This document shows positions 26,663 through 35,482 of a stretch of 64,000 bases of DNA, one piece after another. The position numbers were made by a program, and so were the translations under genes. Origin of the DNA: Brevibacillus choshinensis. GTDB lineage: Bacteria; Bacillota; Bacilli; Brevibacillales; Brevibacillaceae. Position 1 is the first letter of the stretch, and every line of letters begins with the position of its first letter. The DNA lies in contig NZ_CP069127.1 in assembly GCF_016811915.1 (NCBI RefSeq), positions 1,766,001 through 1,830,000 of the forward strand, written 5' to 3'. Under the pieces are notes generated by a model. The model searched no databases. It was not told where the DNA came from and saw only the letters and a program-made list of their open reading frames with translations.

Positions 26663-27904
26663 ATGGGGTTGATCGTGCAGAAATACGGAGGCACTTCCGT
26701 TGGTACCATTGAGCGAATTTTGCGAGTTGCGGACCGAATTATCAGCTACAAAGAAGAAGGACATGATGTAGTCGTAGTCGTCTCGGCCATGGGCAAATCG
26801 ACAGACGTGCTGGTCGACATGGCCAAGCAGATTACGGCCTACCCATCGGAGCGGGAGATGGATATGCTGCTGACCACGGGGGAGCAGGTATCGATCGCGC
26901 TATTGTCGATGGCGCTGCACACAAAAGGCTACGATGCCATCTCCTTGACGGGCTGGCAGGCAGGTGTGACGACTGAAGACATCCACGGCAGAGCGCGGAT
27001 CCAGCAAATCAACACCGAACGCATTCAAGCGGAATTGGGTCGAGGCCGTGTGGTGATCGTGGCAGGTTTTCAAGGCATCAGTGCCGAAGGAGAAATCACC
27101 ACATTGGGGCGCGGCGGCTCGGATACGTCCGCAGTCGCACTGGCAGCGAGCCTGAATGCCGAGAAATGTGAGATTTTCACAGATGTATCCGGTGTGTATA
27201 CCGCAGATCCGCGGGTCGTTCCTGCCGCAAGCAAGCTGGACAGCATTTCCTACGATGAGATGCTGGAGCTGGCGAACCTCGGAGCAGGCGTCTTGCATCC
27301 GCGGTCGGTAGAAGCCGCCAAAAAATACAAAGTACGGCTGGTGGTCCGCTCCAGCTTTACTGCTGAAGATGGTACGTACGTAGAGGAGGTTGCCAACATG
27401 GAAACAGGAAGAGTGGTAAGTGGAGTCGCGCATGATGAAGATGTATCAAAAGTAACCGTAGTCGGGATGCCTGCAAAAGTAGGGACACTCTCTCGCCTTT
27501 TCAATACGCTGGCTGACAACCAGGTCAATGTGGACATCATCATTCAGAGCTCTTACGATGCAGCGGAGACAAACATTTCCTTCACAGTCGCATCCGCTGA
27601 CCTGAAAAAGGCTTTGGACACTCTTGCAGCGAACCAAGAGACGCTTGGCTTTGAAAAAGTGGATCATGAAGAAGGCTTGACCAAAGTATCGATCGTCGGC
27701 TCCGGCATGGTGAACAACCCGGGTGTCGCCGCGGAAATGTTCCGCGTTTTGGCTGAACAAGAAATTTCCATTAAAATGGTGTCCACTTCCGATATCAAGG
27801 TTTCTTGCGTGATTCCTGCCCATTTGACTGAGCTGGCGGTTCGCAGCCTGCATACCGCTTATGGCTTGGACGTGGCTGAAACCGCAGTCGTGCATGGTCT
27901 GTAG
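26663..27904 (+). CDS. lysC: Aspartokinase, lysine-type (alpha subunit)
   Basis: A 413-residue aspartate kinase. The N-terminal amino acid kinase domain starts with LIVQKYGGTSVGTIERI and contains TTGEQVSIALLSMAL and GRGGSDTSAVALAASL. Two ACT domains follow from about residue 260. It phosphorylates aspartate at the head of the lysine, diaminopimelate and threonine pathways. ATG 26663 follows GGGAGAG; the frame is open from 26594 without a ribosome binding site. A lysine riboswitch lies upstream. yslB follows on the opposite strand. Confidence 0.95.
   Translation: MGLIVQKYGGTSVGTIERILRVADRIISYKEEGHDVVVVVSAMGKSTDVLVDMAKQITAYPSEREMDMLLTTGEQVSIALLSMALHTKGYDAISLTGWQAGVTTEDIHGRARIQQINTERIQAELGRGRVVIVAGFQGISAEGEITTLGRGGSDTSAVALAASLNAEKCEIFTDVSGVYTADPRVVPAASKLDSISYDEMLELANLGAGVLHPRSVEAAKKYKVRLVVRSSFTAEDGTYVEEVANMETGRVVSGVAHDEDVSKVTVVGMPAKVGTLSRLFNTLADNQVNVDIIIQSSYDAAETNISFTVASADLKKALDTLAANQETLGFEKVDHEEGLTKVSIVGSGMVNNPGVAAEMFRVLAEQEISIKMVSTSDIKVSCVIPAHLTELAVRSLHTAYGLDVAETAVVHGL
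27398..27904 (+). other. lysC: Internal in-frame start giving the aspartokinase beta subunit
   Basis: Inside lysC, AGAGGAGG (27382-27389) precedes an in-frame ATG at 27398 by eight bases. Translation from it yields a 168-residue protein consisting of the ACT regulatory domains and beginning METGRVVSGVAHDED. In B. subtilis aspartokinase II the beta subunit arises in exactly this way, from an internal start at the equivalent place, so the enzyme is probably alpha2beta2. Confidence 0.8.
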
Positions 27905-27938
27905 TAGAATAGACTCGTCTGTTTATTCTTCAACCACT

Positions 27939-27965
27939 CCCCTCTTCCCCAGCGAGGAAGAGGGG
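27939..27965. terminator. Hairpin between lysC and yslB
   Basis: CCCCTCTTCC pairs with GGAAGAGGGG across a seven-base loop, followed by TTCTC. It is a strong stem with a weak T tract between two convergent genes. Confidence 0.55.
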
Positions 27966-27970
27966 TTCTC

Positions 27971-28012
27971 CATGTCTGCCGCGGGGTTATCCATGTCTGC
28001 CGCGGGGTTATC
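27971..28012. repeat. 21-bp tandem duplication at the yslB stop codon
   Basis: Two exact copies of a 21-base unit (27971-27991 and 27992-28012, beginning CATGTCTGCCGC) lie side by side, with partial matches on both flanks. The yslB stop codon is within the second copy. Confidence 0.9.
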
Positions 28013-28457
28013 CATGACTGGCGATAATCCGGATGTCACTTTTCCCTTCCAGCACGAGCTCGGCGGTTGTTTCTTGTCCTCTCCACCGCTCGATTGCTCC
28101 AGCGATGATTCCGCATTCTAATGAAAGGGAACGACTGAGCCGTTGGTCGGTCATGTAGGGAAAGATCGCATGGGAGAGTTTATAGTGAATGCGCAGCTTT
28201 GTCTCTTCGATGAGGTCCAATTGCCCAAGGCCGAGCCGCATGAAAGGCAGGACAATTCCGGCAGATGACTGGATCGGTATCTTCTCGCCGATTTCTTTTC
28301 CCAGCCAATAGAGGATTGGACTCTCACTATCACCTAGCAAGTGGTTTGTCAGCGTCTCTCGCAAAAGGTGATAGCCGAGGTATGGCATGTTCATCCGTTC
28401 CGCATAGGCAATCGCTTGCTGCGGCAGCAAGGCGGACAGTTGATCCGTCTCTTTCAT
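28008..28457 (-). CDS. yslB: YslB-like DUF2507 protein
   Basis: A 149-residue soluble protein. It resembles B. subtilis YslB (DUF2507, a V4R/heme-NO-like fold): MPYLGYHLLRETLTNHLLGD, then ILYWLGKEIGEKIP, and the C-terminal LECGIIAGAIERWRG. In Bacillus the gene lies between lysC and sdhC, as here, although on this strand it is divergent from sdhC. GGAGGGGAAC precedes the ATG. Function is unknown. Confidence 0.8.
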   Translation of the reverse strand: MKETDQLSALLPQQAIAYAERMNMPYLGYHLLRETLTNHLLGDSESPILYWLGKEIGEKIPIQSSAGIVLPFMRLGLGQLDLIEETKLRIHYKLSHAIFPYMTDQRLSRSLSLECGIIAGAIERWRGQETTAELVLEGKSDIRIIASHG

Positions 28458-28577
28458 TGTGTTCCCCTCCTGTCTGTACTAGATTATGAGGAAGCGCTAT
28501 TGGTTATGACGGAATAGTAGGAAAATATCGGCTTTAGGAAAGTTTGATCTATCAATGGATTTAGTCTATTCACTGTC

Positions 28578-28606
28578 TTGACGCTCCCCGAGTACAGGAG
28601 TACAAT
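28578..28606 (+). promoter_or_regulatory. Sigma-A promoter for sdhCAB
   Basis: TTGACG (28578-28583), a 17-base spacer and TACAAT (28601-28606). It implies a leader of about 240 bases before sdhC. Confidence 0.7.
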
Positions 28607-28664
28607 TGTTTTGGTCAAAGTTTTGCCCGACTTTTTTCCGTGTTCTGACACGTTTCGACGCTAA

Positions 28665-28813
28665 TAGACATTTTGGTGGAGAGAACCATGCATGTCTAAT
28701 GGACGGGGCAATGGGTTAGGATATGGGAGAGGTCTATCAAAACGGTCACGACCGTTTTGACGACCGCTTGCGGTCACATTAAATTTTCATGAAAAACGTC
28801 GAGACGTTTTTCA
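28665..28813 (+). promoter_or_regulatory. Palindrome-rich sdhC leader
   Basis: Four inverted repeats lie within the transcribed leader. They are TAGACAT/ATGTCTA (28665-28698), CAAAACGGTC/GACCGTTTTG (28738-28759, perfect with a two-base centre), GACCGC/GCGGTC (28762-28775) and TGAAAAACGTC/GACGTTTTTCA (28790-28813, perfect with a two-base centre). None is followed by a T run, so they are not terminators. They may be operators or mRNA structures. The ~395-base gap has no gene. Confidence 0.65.
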
Positions 28814-28853
28814 CAGAATCGAGCGTTACATACATTGAAAGGGGGACCATAGT

Positions 28854-29465
28854 ATGGCGAAAGGCAATAGCTTTCTCAGTCACAAGCTGCATTCACTTCT
28901 TGGATTGTTTCCAATCGGGCTGTTTCTGCTGTTCCACTTGACAGCAAACTATCAAGCAACCCGTGGAGCGGAAGCCTTCAACACTACGGTCGGCGCAATT
29001 GAATCCGTTCCTATTCTACTAGTAGTTGAATTCGTTTTCATCTACATCCCGATCCTGTTTCACGCGATTTACGGTATCTACATTGCTTTCCAAGCGAAGC
29101 AAAATGTAGGGAACTTCGGCTACTTCCGGAACCATATGTTCCTGTGGCAACGGGTAACAGGTATCATTACGCTCATTTTCATTGTTTGGCACGTATGGGA
29201 AACCCGCATTGCGAAAGCGATGGGAGCAACTGTTGACTTCGACATGATGGCGAACATCTTCAGCAGCCCTGCGATGATCGTGTTCTATACGATTGGGATC
29301 ATCAGCACTGTTTTCCACTTCTCCAACGGTATCTGGTCGTTCCTGGTTCACTGGGGAATTACAGTCGGACCACGTTCCCAACGTATCGCTACTTACTTCA
29401 CATTGATCGTTTTCGTAGTTGTGACTTACATCGGCTTGCGTGCGATGTCAGCTTTCATTGTATAG
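28854..29465 (+). CDS. sdhC: Succinate dehydrogenase cytochrome b558 subunit
   Basis: A 203-residue protein with five hydrophobic helices, as in the B. subtilis SdhC diheme anchor. Conserved histidines occur in LLFHLTANYQ, ILFHAIYGIY, IVWHVWETR and TVFHFSNGIW, which are the expected heme axial ligands. It anchors SdhAB to the membrane and reduces menaquinone. GAAAGGGGG precedes the ATG. sdhA begins 18 bases downstream. Confidence 0.94.
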   Translation: MAKGNSFLSHKLHSLLGLFPIGLFLLFHLTANYQATRGAEAFNTTVGAIESVPILLVVEFVFIYIPILFHAIYGIYIAFQAKQNVGNFGYFRNHMFLWQRVTGIITLIFIVWHVWETRIAKAMGATVDFDMMANIFSSPAMIVFYTIGIISTVFHFSNGIWSFLVHWGITVGPRSQRIATYFTLIVFVVVTYIGLRAMSAFIV

Positions 29466-29483
29466 GGATAGGGGGACTTCACT

Positions 29484-31235
29484 ATGGCAAAAGGTAAACT
29501 AATCATTGTCGGTGGTGGTTTGGCCGGCTTGATGGCTACCATCAAAGCAGCAGAAAAAGGCGTTCCCGTCCAGCTATTCTCCCTGGTTCCGGTGAAACGG
29601 TCTCACTCTGTCTGTGCCCAAGGCGGTATTAACGGCGCTGTAAATACGAAAGGGGAAGGCGACTCCACCTGGATTCACTTCGACGACACCGTATACGGCG
29701 GCGACTTCCTGGCGAACCAACCGCCAGTAAAAGCTATGTGTGACGCAGCACCTGGCATCATCTACATGCTGGACCGCATGGGTGTTATGTTCAACCGTAC
29801 ACCTGAGGGTCTCTTGGACTTCCGTCGTTTCGGGGGAACGCAGCACCACCGTACAGCGTTTGCCGGTGCGACCACTGGCCAACAGCTCCTGTACGCTTTG
29901 GACGAACAAGTACGTCGTTACGAAGCAGAAGGACTGGTTACCAAGTATGAATATTGGGATTTCCTCGGAGCCGTTTTGGACGATACCGGTACCTGTAAAG
30001 GGATCACGGCGCAAAACATGCGTTCCGGCGAAATTCAATCCTTCCGCGCAGATGCCGTCATCCTGGCGACTGGCGGACCTGGTATCATCTTCGGTAAATC
30101 GACCAACTCGATTATCAACACAGGTACAGCAGCATCTGCGGCTTACCAGCAAGGCGTAATCTACGCGAACGGCGAAATGATCCAAATTCACCCGACTGCG
30201 ATCCCAGGCGACGACAAGCTGCGCCTGATGTCCGAGTCTGCTCGTGGTGAAGGTGGACGCGTATGGACATACAAAGACGGTAAACCTTGGTACTTCCTGG
30301 AGGAAAAATATCCAGCGTATGGTAACCTGGTGCCTCGTGACATCGCAACACGTGAAATCTTCAGTGTGTGCGTAGACATGAAGCTGGGTGTAAACGGCGA
30401 AAATACAGTTTACCTCGACCTGTCTCACAAAGATCCAAAAGAGCTCGATGTCAAGTTGGGCGGAATCATCGAGATCTACGAGAAATTCGTAGGGGATGAC
30501 CCACGTAAAGTTCCAATGAAAATCTTCCCTGCTGTTCACTACTCGATGGGCGGTATGTGGGTAGATTACAACCAAATGACCAACATCCCTGGTCTGTTCG
30601 CTGCAGGTGAGTGCGATTATTCCCAACACGGTGCAAACCGCCTGGGTGCAAACTCCCTCCTGTCTGCGATCTTCGGCGGTATGGTAGCAGGGCCAAAAGC
30701 AATCGAATACATCGAAGGTCTGAAGCAATCCGCGGATGATCTGTCCTCGACGCTCTATGATGGTTTCACCAGCCAAGAGCAAGCGAAATACGACAACATC
30801 CGGAAAATGGATGGTACCGAAAATGCTTACCTGATCCACAAAGAGCTGGGTGAGTGGATGACGGACAACGTAACCGTTGTTCGTTACAACGATCGTCTGC
30901 AAAAAACAGACGACAAAATCCAAGAGTTGATGGAGCGCTACAAAAAAATCAACATCAACGATACAAACAAATTCAGCAACGCGGGAGCTTCGTTCACTCG
31001 TCACCTGTGGAACATGCTGGTCCTGTCCCGTGCCATCACGATCGGCGCGCTCAAGCGTGACGAGAGCCGCGGTGCGCACTACAAACCAGATTTCCCTGAG
31101 CGCGATGACGAGAACTTCATGAAGACAACCATGGCGAAGTTCAATGCAGAAACGACTGCGCCAGAGATCTACTACGAAGAAATCGACGTTTCCCTGATCG
31201 CTCCACGTAAGCGTGACTATACGACAAAGCATTAA
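29484..31235 (+). CDS. sdhA: Succinate dehydrogenase flavoprotein subunit
   Basis: A 583-residue flavoprotein. The FAD dinucleotide motif is IIVGGGLAGLMATIKA. The FAD-histidyl attachment region is KRSHSVCAQGGINGA, the substrate-site segment is PTAIPGDDKLRLMSESARGEGG, and the HYSMGGMWVDYN motif follows. It oxidises succinate to fumarate in the TCA cycle and respiratory complex II. Between sdhC and sdhB with short gaps, it is clearly one operon. Confidence 0.96.
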   Translation: MAKGKLIIVGGGLAGLMATIKAAEKGVPVQLFSLVPVKRSHSVCAQGGINGAVNTKGEGDSTWIHFDDTVYGGDFLANQPPVKAMCDAAPGIIYMLDRMGVMFNRTPEGLLDFRRFGGTQHHRTAFAGATTGQQLLYALDEQVRRYEAEGLVTKYEYWDFLGAVLDDTGTCKGITAQNMRSGEIQSFRADAVILATGGPGIIFGKSTNSIINTGTAASAAYQQGVIYANGEMIQIHPTAIPGDDKLRLMSESARGEGGRVWTYKDGKPWYFLEEKYPAYGNLVPRDIATREIFSVCVDMKLGVNGENTVYLDLSHKDPKELDVKLGGIIEIYEKFVGDDPRKVPMKIFPAVHYSMGGMWVDYNQMTNIPGLFAAGECDYSQHGANRLGANSLLSAIFGGMVAGPKAIEYIEGLKQSADDLSSTLYDGFTSQEQAKYDNIRKMDGTENAYLIHKELGEWMTDNVTVVRYNDRLQKTDDKIQELMERYKKININDTNKFSNAGASFTRHLWNMLVLSRAITIGALKRDESRGAHYKPDFPERDDENFMKTTMAKFNAETTAPEIYYEEIDVSLIAPRKRDYTTKH

Positions 31236-31255
31236 TAGATAGGAGGTAACTGATC

Positions 31256-32005
31256 ATGGCAGAAAAATTAGTACATCTGATTATTACTCGTCAAGATAGC
31301 CCTGACAGCACTCCGTACAAGGAAGAGTTCAAAATTCCTTACCGTCCGAACATGAACGTCATCGGGGCGCTGATGGAAATTCAGCGTAATCCTTTGACTG
31401 CACAAGGTCAAAAAACGGCTCCGGTAAACTGGGAATCGAACTGCCTGGAAGAAGTATGTGGTGCGTGCTCGATGGTCATCAACGGAAGACCACGTCAAGC
31501 TTGCTCTGCGTTGATCGATAAACTCGAACAGCCGATTCGTCTCGAACCTATGAGCACTTTCCCGGTGCAGCGCGACTTGTCCGTTGACCGTAGCCGTATG
31601 TTCGACGCACTCAAGCGTGTAAAAGCATGGATCCCAATCGATGGTACGCATGACCTCGGTCCTGGTCCTCGCATGCCTGAGGTAGATCGCCAATGGGCGT
31701 ACGAGCTGTCCAAGTGCATGACTTGCGGTGTATGTCTGGAAGCATGCCCGAACGTAAATGCGAAATCCGAATTTATCGGTCCTTTCGCGATTTCCCAAGT
31801 TCGTTTGTTCAACGAGCATCCAACTGGTAAAATGAACAGACATGAGCGTCTGGATGCATTGATGGGAGACGGCGGTATCGGCGATTGCGGTAACTCGCAA
31901 AACTGCGTACAGGCTTGCCCGAAAGGCATTCCACTCACTACTTCCATCGCTCACATGAACAAAGAAACAACCAAACATGCTGTGAAGAAGTTCTTCTTCT
32001 CCTAA
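31256..32005 (+). CDS. sdhB: Succinate dehydrogenase iron-sulfur subunit
   Basis: A 249-residue protein with three cluster sites. The [2Fe-2S] ligands are in NCLEEVCGACSMVINGR with a later RQAC. The 4Fe-4S and 3Fe-4S cysteines lie in KCMTCGVCLEACPN and in DCGNSQNCVQACPKGIPL. It passes electrons from SdhA to the cytochrome. AGGAGGT precedes the ATG. Confidence 0.96.
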   Translation: MAEKLVHLIITRQDSPDSTPYKEEFKIPYRPNMNVIGALMEIQRNPLTAQGQKTAPVNWESNCLEEVCGACSMVINGRPRQACSALIDKLEQPIRLEPMSTFPVQRDLSVDRSRMFDALKRVKAWIPIDGTHDLGPGPRMPEVDRQWAYELSKCMTCGVCLEACPNVNAKSEFIGPFAISQVRLFNEHPTGKMNRHERLDALMGDGGIGDCGNSQNCVQACPKGIPLTTSIAHMNKETTKHAVKKFFFS

Positions 32006-32019
32006 TCGCATGGATAAAG

Positions 32020-32056
32020 AAGCGTGCAATCCCACTCAGGGTTGCACGCTTTTTTG
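32020..32056. terminator. Terminator of sdhCAB overlapping the MFS gene end
   Basis: AAGCGTGCAA pairs with TTGCACGCTT around a 12-base loop and is followed by a T run. The stop codon of the convergent MFS gene (32036-32038) lies in the loop, so the 3' arm doubles as the end of that coding region. Confidence 0.85.
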
Positions 32057-33226
32057 CTTTTGCAAAAGGATGGGCTGCTGTTGCTTGTTCAGGGCAAAAG
32101 AGACGAGGCCAAGGCTTGCACCAATGACGAGCGACAGCGCAGATCCCCACGGATTATAGGCAACGGTAGAAGTGGAATGGATGAGCACGCCTCCAATCGC
32201 AGCGCCGCTCGCCAGTCCGAGCTGGATAAAGGAGGTGTTCACGCTGAGCAGCAGTTCTGCCGATGGAGGCGATAGCTGTATGAGAGAGGTCTGCACGGCT
32301 GGAGATAGGAAGAAGAGACCTCCCATCATGAGAGCGAGCAACGCGATAGCGACGACAGGTGTGACAGTGACGAGCGGGAGCAGGGTGAGAGCAAGAACAA
32401 GAACGAGCATGGAGAAAACGATGATGCGCTTGCTGCCCCACTTGTCAGTGGCATGCCCGCCGATTCGTGAACCTGCGATGCCGAATAGACCGAAAATAAA
32501 CATGATCACGCTGGTTTGGGATACGCCGAAATGCAATATTTCGACCAGATAAGGCGTCACATACGAATTCAGGATGGAAATGCCCGACTCCCGAAAATAG
32601 GTGAACAGGAAGGTCAGCAGCAGAATGGGATGTGTCAGAAGCTGCAGCTGCCGCTTGAACGAGACAGGGGGGCTTCCCTCCATGCGAGGTAGGAACCGAA
32701 ACAGTCCTAGCAGTAGGAAGAAGCCGGCTATCGCGAGCAAGAGAAAGGTGAGCTTCCAGTTCATCCAGCCGGAAAGTGTGATGCCAAGTGGGATTCCAAG
32801 CACGATGGCTGTGCTGAATCCGAGGATCAGTGTCCCGATGGCACTGCCGATTTTATCTGGAGCGACGAGCCGTGAAACGGTACTGAAAGAAACGACGAGA
32901 AACACCCCGGCGCTCACTCCTGTCAAGATACGGGAACCGATCAGCACGAGAAACTGAGAGCACCACAGTGCAAACAAGCAGCCGAAAATGAATGCGAGCA
33001 GGGAGCCAATAAGGAGCTTCTTTCGTTCCATCCGCGAGGTCAGGGTGACGACAATGGGCGTGCCAATCGCGTAAGCAAGTGAAAAAGCCGTGATAAGCTG
33101 ACCCGCCAGCGCCACTGAAAGCTGCAAATCGTCTGCAATGATTGGCAGGATGCCCCCGACGATAAGCTCGGAAGTAGCGGTCAAAAATACACCGATTGTG
33201 AGTAAATACAAGATCGTGCAGTTCAT
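32036..33226 (-). CDS. MFS drug/metabolite exporter (DHA1 type)
   Basis: A 396-residue transporter with about 12 helices. The N-terminal TATSELIVGGILPIIADDL and AYAIGTPIVVTLTSRMERKKLL (motif A region: loop between helices 2 and 3) place it in the YdhP/AraJ-like DHA1 efflux group. I start at ATG 33226, which follows GGAAGGAAGG; the frame is open upstream to 33337 without support. It is divergent from an HxlR regulator, which probably controls it. Confidence 0.87.
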   Translation of the reverse strand: MNCTILYLLTIGVFLTATSELIVGGILPIIADDLQLSVALAGQLITAFSLAYAIGTPIVVTLTSRMERKKLLIGSLLAFIFGCLFALWCSQFLVLIGSRILTGVSAGVFLVVSFSTVSRLVAPDKIGSAIGTLILGFSTAIVLGIPLGITLSGWMNWKLTFLLLAIAGFFLLLGLFRFLPRMEGSPPVSFKRQLQLLTHPILLLTFLFTYFRESGISILNSYVTPYLVEILHFGVSQTSVIMFIFGLFGIAGSRIGGHATDKWGSKRIIVFSMLVLVLALTLLPLVTVTPVVAIALLALMMGGLFFLSPAVQTSLIQLSPPSAELLLSVNTSFIQLGLASGAAIGGVLIHSTSTVAYNPWGSALSLVIGASLGLVSFALNKQQQPILLQKQKSVQP

Positions 33227-33365
33227 GGATACCTTCCTTCCGATTGCCTCCCCTATGCCCTTTTTGGGGAGGGGAACGCGATGTGCTGTTGATGATTGAC
33301 AGTATAAAACGCTTCCTAACATAATGTAAGGAGGCAAATTAATTGGATATTGTCCTGATAATTTG

Positions 33366-33386
33366 ACTAACTAACTTTTAGTTAGT
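33366..33386. promoter_or_regulatory. Likely HxlR operator
   Basis: ACTAAC-TAACTTTTA-GTTAGT is an inverted repeat placed 18 bases before the hxlR-type start, in the divergent region with the MFS gene. Its position and symmetry suit autoregulation and control of the transporter. Confidence 0.5.
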
Positions 33387-33403
33387 GAAATGGGGTGGCT
33401 AAC

Positions 33404-33754
33404 GTGGCGCAAAGTCTGTCAGTGAAAGGCACAGGCGGGGAGGATGAATCTGGAAATTCGGGGATTTGTGATGTTCTGCGGATTCTCGGGGCAAAATGGG
33501 CCTTTCTCGTACTTGACGAACTGATGGAAGGACCGCAACGATTTAATGAATTGAAGCGACGAGTCTCCATCATCAAGACCCAATCGCTTACCGATACCCT
33601 TCGCCACCTGGAGCAAAATGGTCTCGTTCACAGAGAAGTCTTTCCGACCGTTCCGGTTACGGTGCAGTATTCGTTGACCGAGAAGGGAAGCGACTTTCAG
33701 GCAGCGTTGAGAGAGATGGAGAAGTGGGCACAAAAATGGGGAAGCAAGGAGTAA
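33404..33754 (+). CDS. HxlR-family transcriptional regulator
   Basis: A 116-residue winged-helix protein. It has ICDVLRILGAKWAFLVLDEL and GPQRFNELKRRVSIIKTQSLTDTLRHLEQNGLV, the core HxlR arrangement in which a GxKW segment precedes the recognition helix. HxlR proteins sense aldehydes, electrophiles or redox state. A GTG at 33404 is preceded by GGGGTGG; a GTG at 33395 is also in frame and would add three residues. Divergent from the MFS exporter. Confidence 0.85.
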   Translation: MAQSLSVKGTGGEDESGNSGICDVLRILGAKWAFLVLDELMEGPQRFNELKRRVSIIKTQSLTDTLRHLEQNGLVHREVFPTVPVTVQYSLTEKGSDFQAALREMEKWAQKWGSKE

Positions 33755-33759
33755 GCATG

Positions 33760-33795
33760 AAAAAGCCAGCGGCTCACATCGAGCGGCTGGCTTTT
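33760..33795. terminator. Bidirectional terminator after the HxlR gene
   Basis: AAAAGCCAGC pairs with GCTGGCTTTT around a 14-base loop; A and T runs flank it, so it can serve the convergent DHA2 exporter as well. Confidence 0.75.
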
Positions 33796-33803
33796 CTTTG
33801 TCA

Positions 33804-35390
33804 TTAGGCTTCAATTTCCTGTGTTTCTTGTTTTTTAGCAGGCTTGCTGATGGAGATTTTTCCGAGGAAAAACGTGCACACCGCCCCGATCAGTACGAAG
33901 ACCATGCCGTACATGAACACATGGTGCAAGGACTCTACCATGGAAGTCTTCAGGATCGGCAAGAGCGTATCGCGAATCGCTGCTGGAATCTGTGCGAGTG
34001 TCTCCGGACTGTACAGCATCGAATATAGCCCTTGGGGATTCGTAGCGATCATGCCTTCCATCTGATCTACCATCTCATGCGATTGTTCGGGAAGCTTCTC
34101 CAGAAACGGTACGAGCTTTGTGCCGAGCAGGCCGCTGGATTGCACATTCATGACGGCTCCAAGGATCGTCATCCCGAAAGTCCCGCCGATCTGACGGAAA
34201 AATTGGCTGGAGGAGGTGACGACACCGAGCTCGGATTTCGGAAAGGATTCCTGCAGGGCAATGGTGATCAATGGCATCACAAGCCCCATTCCGAGACCGA
34301 GGACAACCATGTAGGTCATCGCGCTAAGCTTCGTCGTATCCATTCCCATGCCTGAAAGCAGCCAGAATCCGACGCTCATGGCGAGCATCCCGATCAGCAT
34401 TTGTGTACGCAGCCCGAGCTTGTGCACCAATCGTCCGCCAAAAATGCTGGTCAGCATCATGGACAGCATCATGGGGATCATCACGGTACCGGACTCCGAT
34501 GCGCTAATGCCGATTACCCCTTGCATGAACAGGGGAACAAACATGATCGCACCGAACATTCCGACTGACATCAGGAAGCCGATCCCTGACAGCAGAGAGA
34601 ACGTCTTGTTTTTAAACAGGCGCAAGGGCAGGATCGGTTCACTGACTTTGGATTCAATCAGGATGAAGCTGGTCAAGAAGATGATCGCGGCTGCAAACAG
34701 CGAAAGAATCTGCCAGGATCCCCACGGATAATCCTTTCCTCCGAACGTGAGACCGAGCAGGAGACTAACGACCCCGGCGACCATGGTGAACATGCCCCAG
34801 ATATCGATTTTGACTGGGCCAGTCGCTTTGTAGCTTCTCAAGGCAACGGAAATCAAAACCGTAGCGAGGATCCCTACCGGCAGATTGATGTAGAATACCC
34901 AACGCCAGTTGAGGGAGTCGACGATCCAGCCGCCGACCTGAGGACCCACAATCGAGGAGAGTCCAAAAATGGCGCCAAACACGCCTTGCCATTTGGCACG
35001 CTGCTCTCCGGTAAACACATCCCCGATGATAATCATCGCCATTGGCATCATGATCCCCCCGCCAATCCCTTGCAGGGCGCGGAAGAAAATCAATTGGTTC
35101 ATCGTTTGGGCCATACCGCAAAGCATGGACCCTATCATGAAAATGATCAGCCCTGTCACATAGACTGATTTTCGTCCGATCATATCAGCGAGCTTACCGG
35201 CGATCGGCACAACGGTAGTCGAGGTCAGCATATAGGCGGTGGTGAGCCAAGTCATGACTCCGAGTCCGCCGAGTTCACCGACGATGCGGGGCATTGCAGT
35301 CCCGACAATCGTTCCATCTAAAGCGGCAAAGAGCATGGCCACGAGTAAGCCAGTAATCAATAACCCTCGGTTTTTCATTTGTTCTTCCAA
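33804..35390 (-). CDS. MFS multidrug exporter (DHA2, EmrB/QacA type)
   Basis: A 528-residue, probable 14-helix drug:H+ antiporter. Motif A is GKLADMIGRKSVYV, motif C is GPQVGGWIVDSLNWRWVFYINLPVG and motif D1 is LDGTIVGTAMPRIVGELGG. It exports cationic or amphipathic drugs. A TTG start at 35390 with AGGAGTG eight bases upstream is better supported than the ATG at 35378, which has no clear ribosome binding site. It lies 92 bases downstream of a MarR gene on the same strand, a typical regulator-exporter operon. Confidence 0.92.
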   Translation of the reverse strand: MEEQMKNRGLLITGLLVAMLFAALDGTIVGTAMPRIVGELGGLGVMTWLTTAYMLTSTTVVPIAGKLADMIGRKSVYVTGLIIFMIGSMLCGMAQTMNQLIFFRALQGIGGGIMMPMAMIIIGDVFTGEQRAKWQGVFGAIFGLSSIVGPQVGGWIVDSLNWRWVFYINLPVGILATVLISVALRSYKATGPVKIDIWGMFTMVAGVVSLLLGLTFGGKDYPWGSWQILSLFAAAIIFLTSFILIESKVSEPILPLRLFKNKTFSLLSGIGFLMSVGMFGAIMFVPLFMQGVIGISASESGTVMIPMMLSMMLTSIFGGRLVHKLGLRTQMLIGMLAMSVGFWLLSGMGMDTTKLSAMTYMVVLGLGMGLVMPLITIALQESFPKSELGVVTSSSQFFRQIGGTFGMTILGAVMNVQSSGLLGTKLVPFLEKLPEQSHEMVDQMEGMIATNPQGLYSMLYSPETLAQIPAAIRDTLLPILKTSMVESLHHVFMYGMVFVLIGAVCTFFLGKISISKPAKKQETQEIEA

Positions 35391-35482
35391 TTTCTTTCAC
35401 TCCTACTCATGTTAGAAAAGCTTCTCGTTGTTTGGATGAAGGGATTGGGACAGTAACAAACGCAGCACAGGATGTAAGCGAG

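Noticed and set aside
29574-31232. A 552-codon frame antisense to sdhA
   Set aside because: sdhA is certain. The antisense frame is open only because of the codon usage of sdhA.
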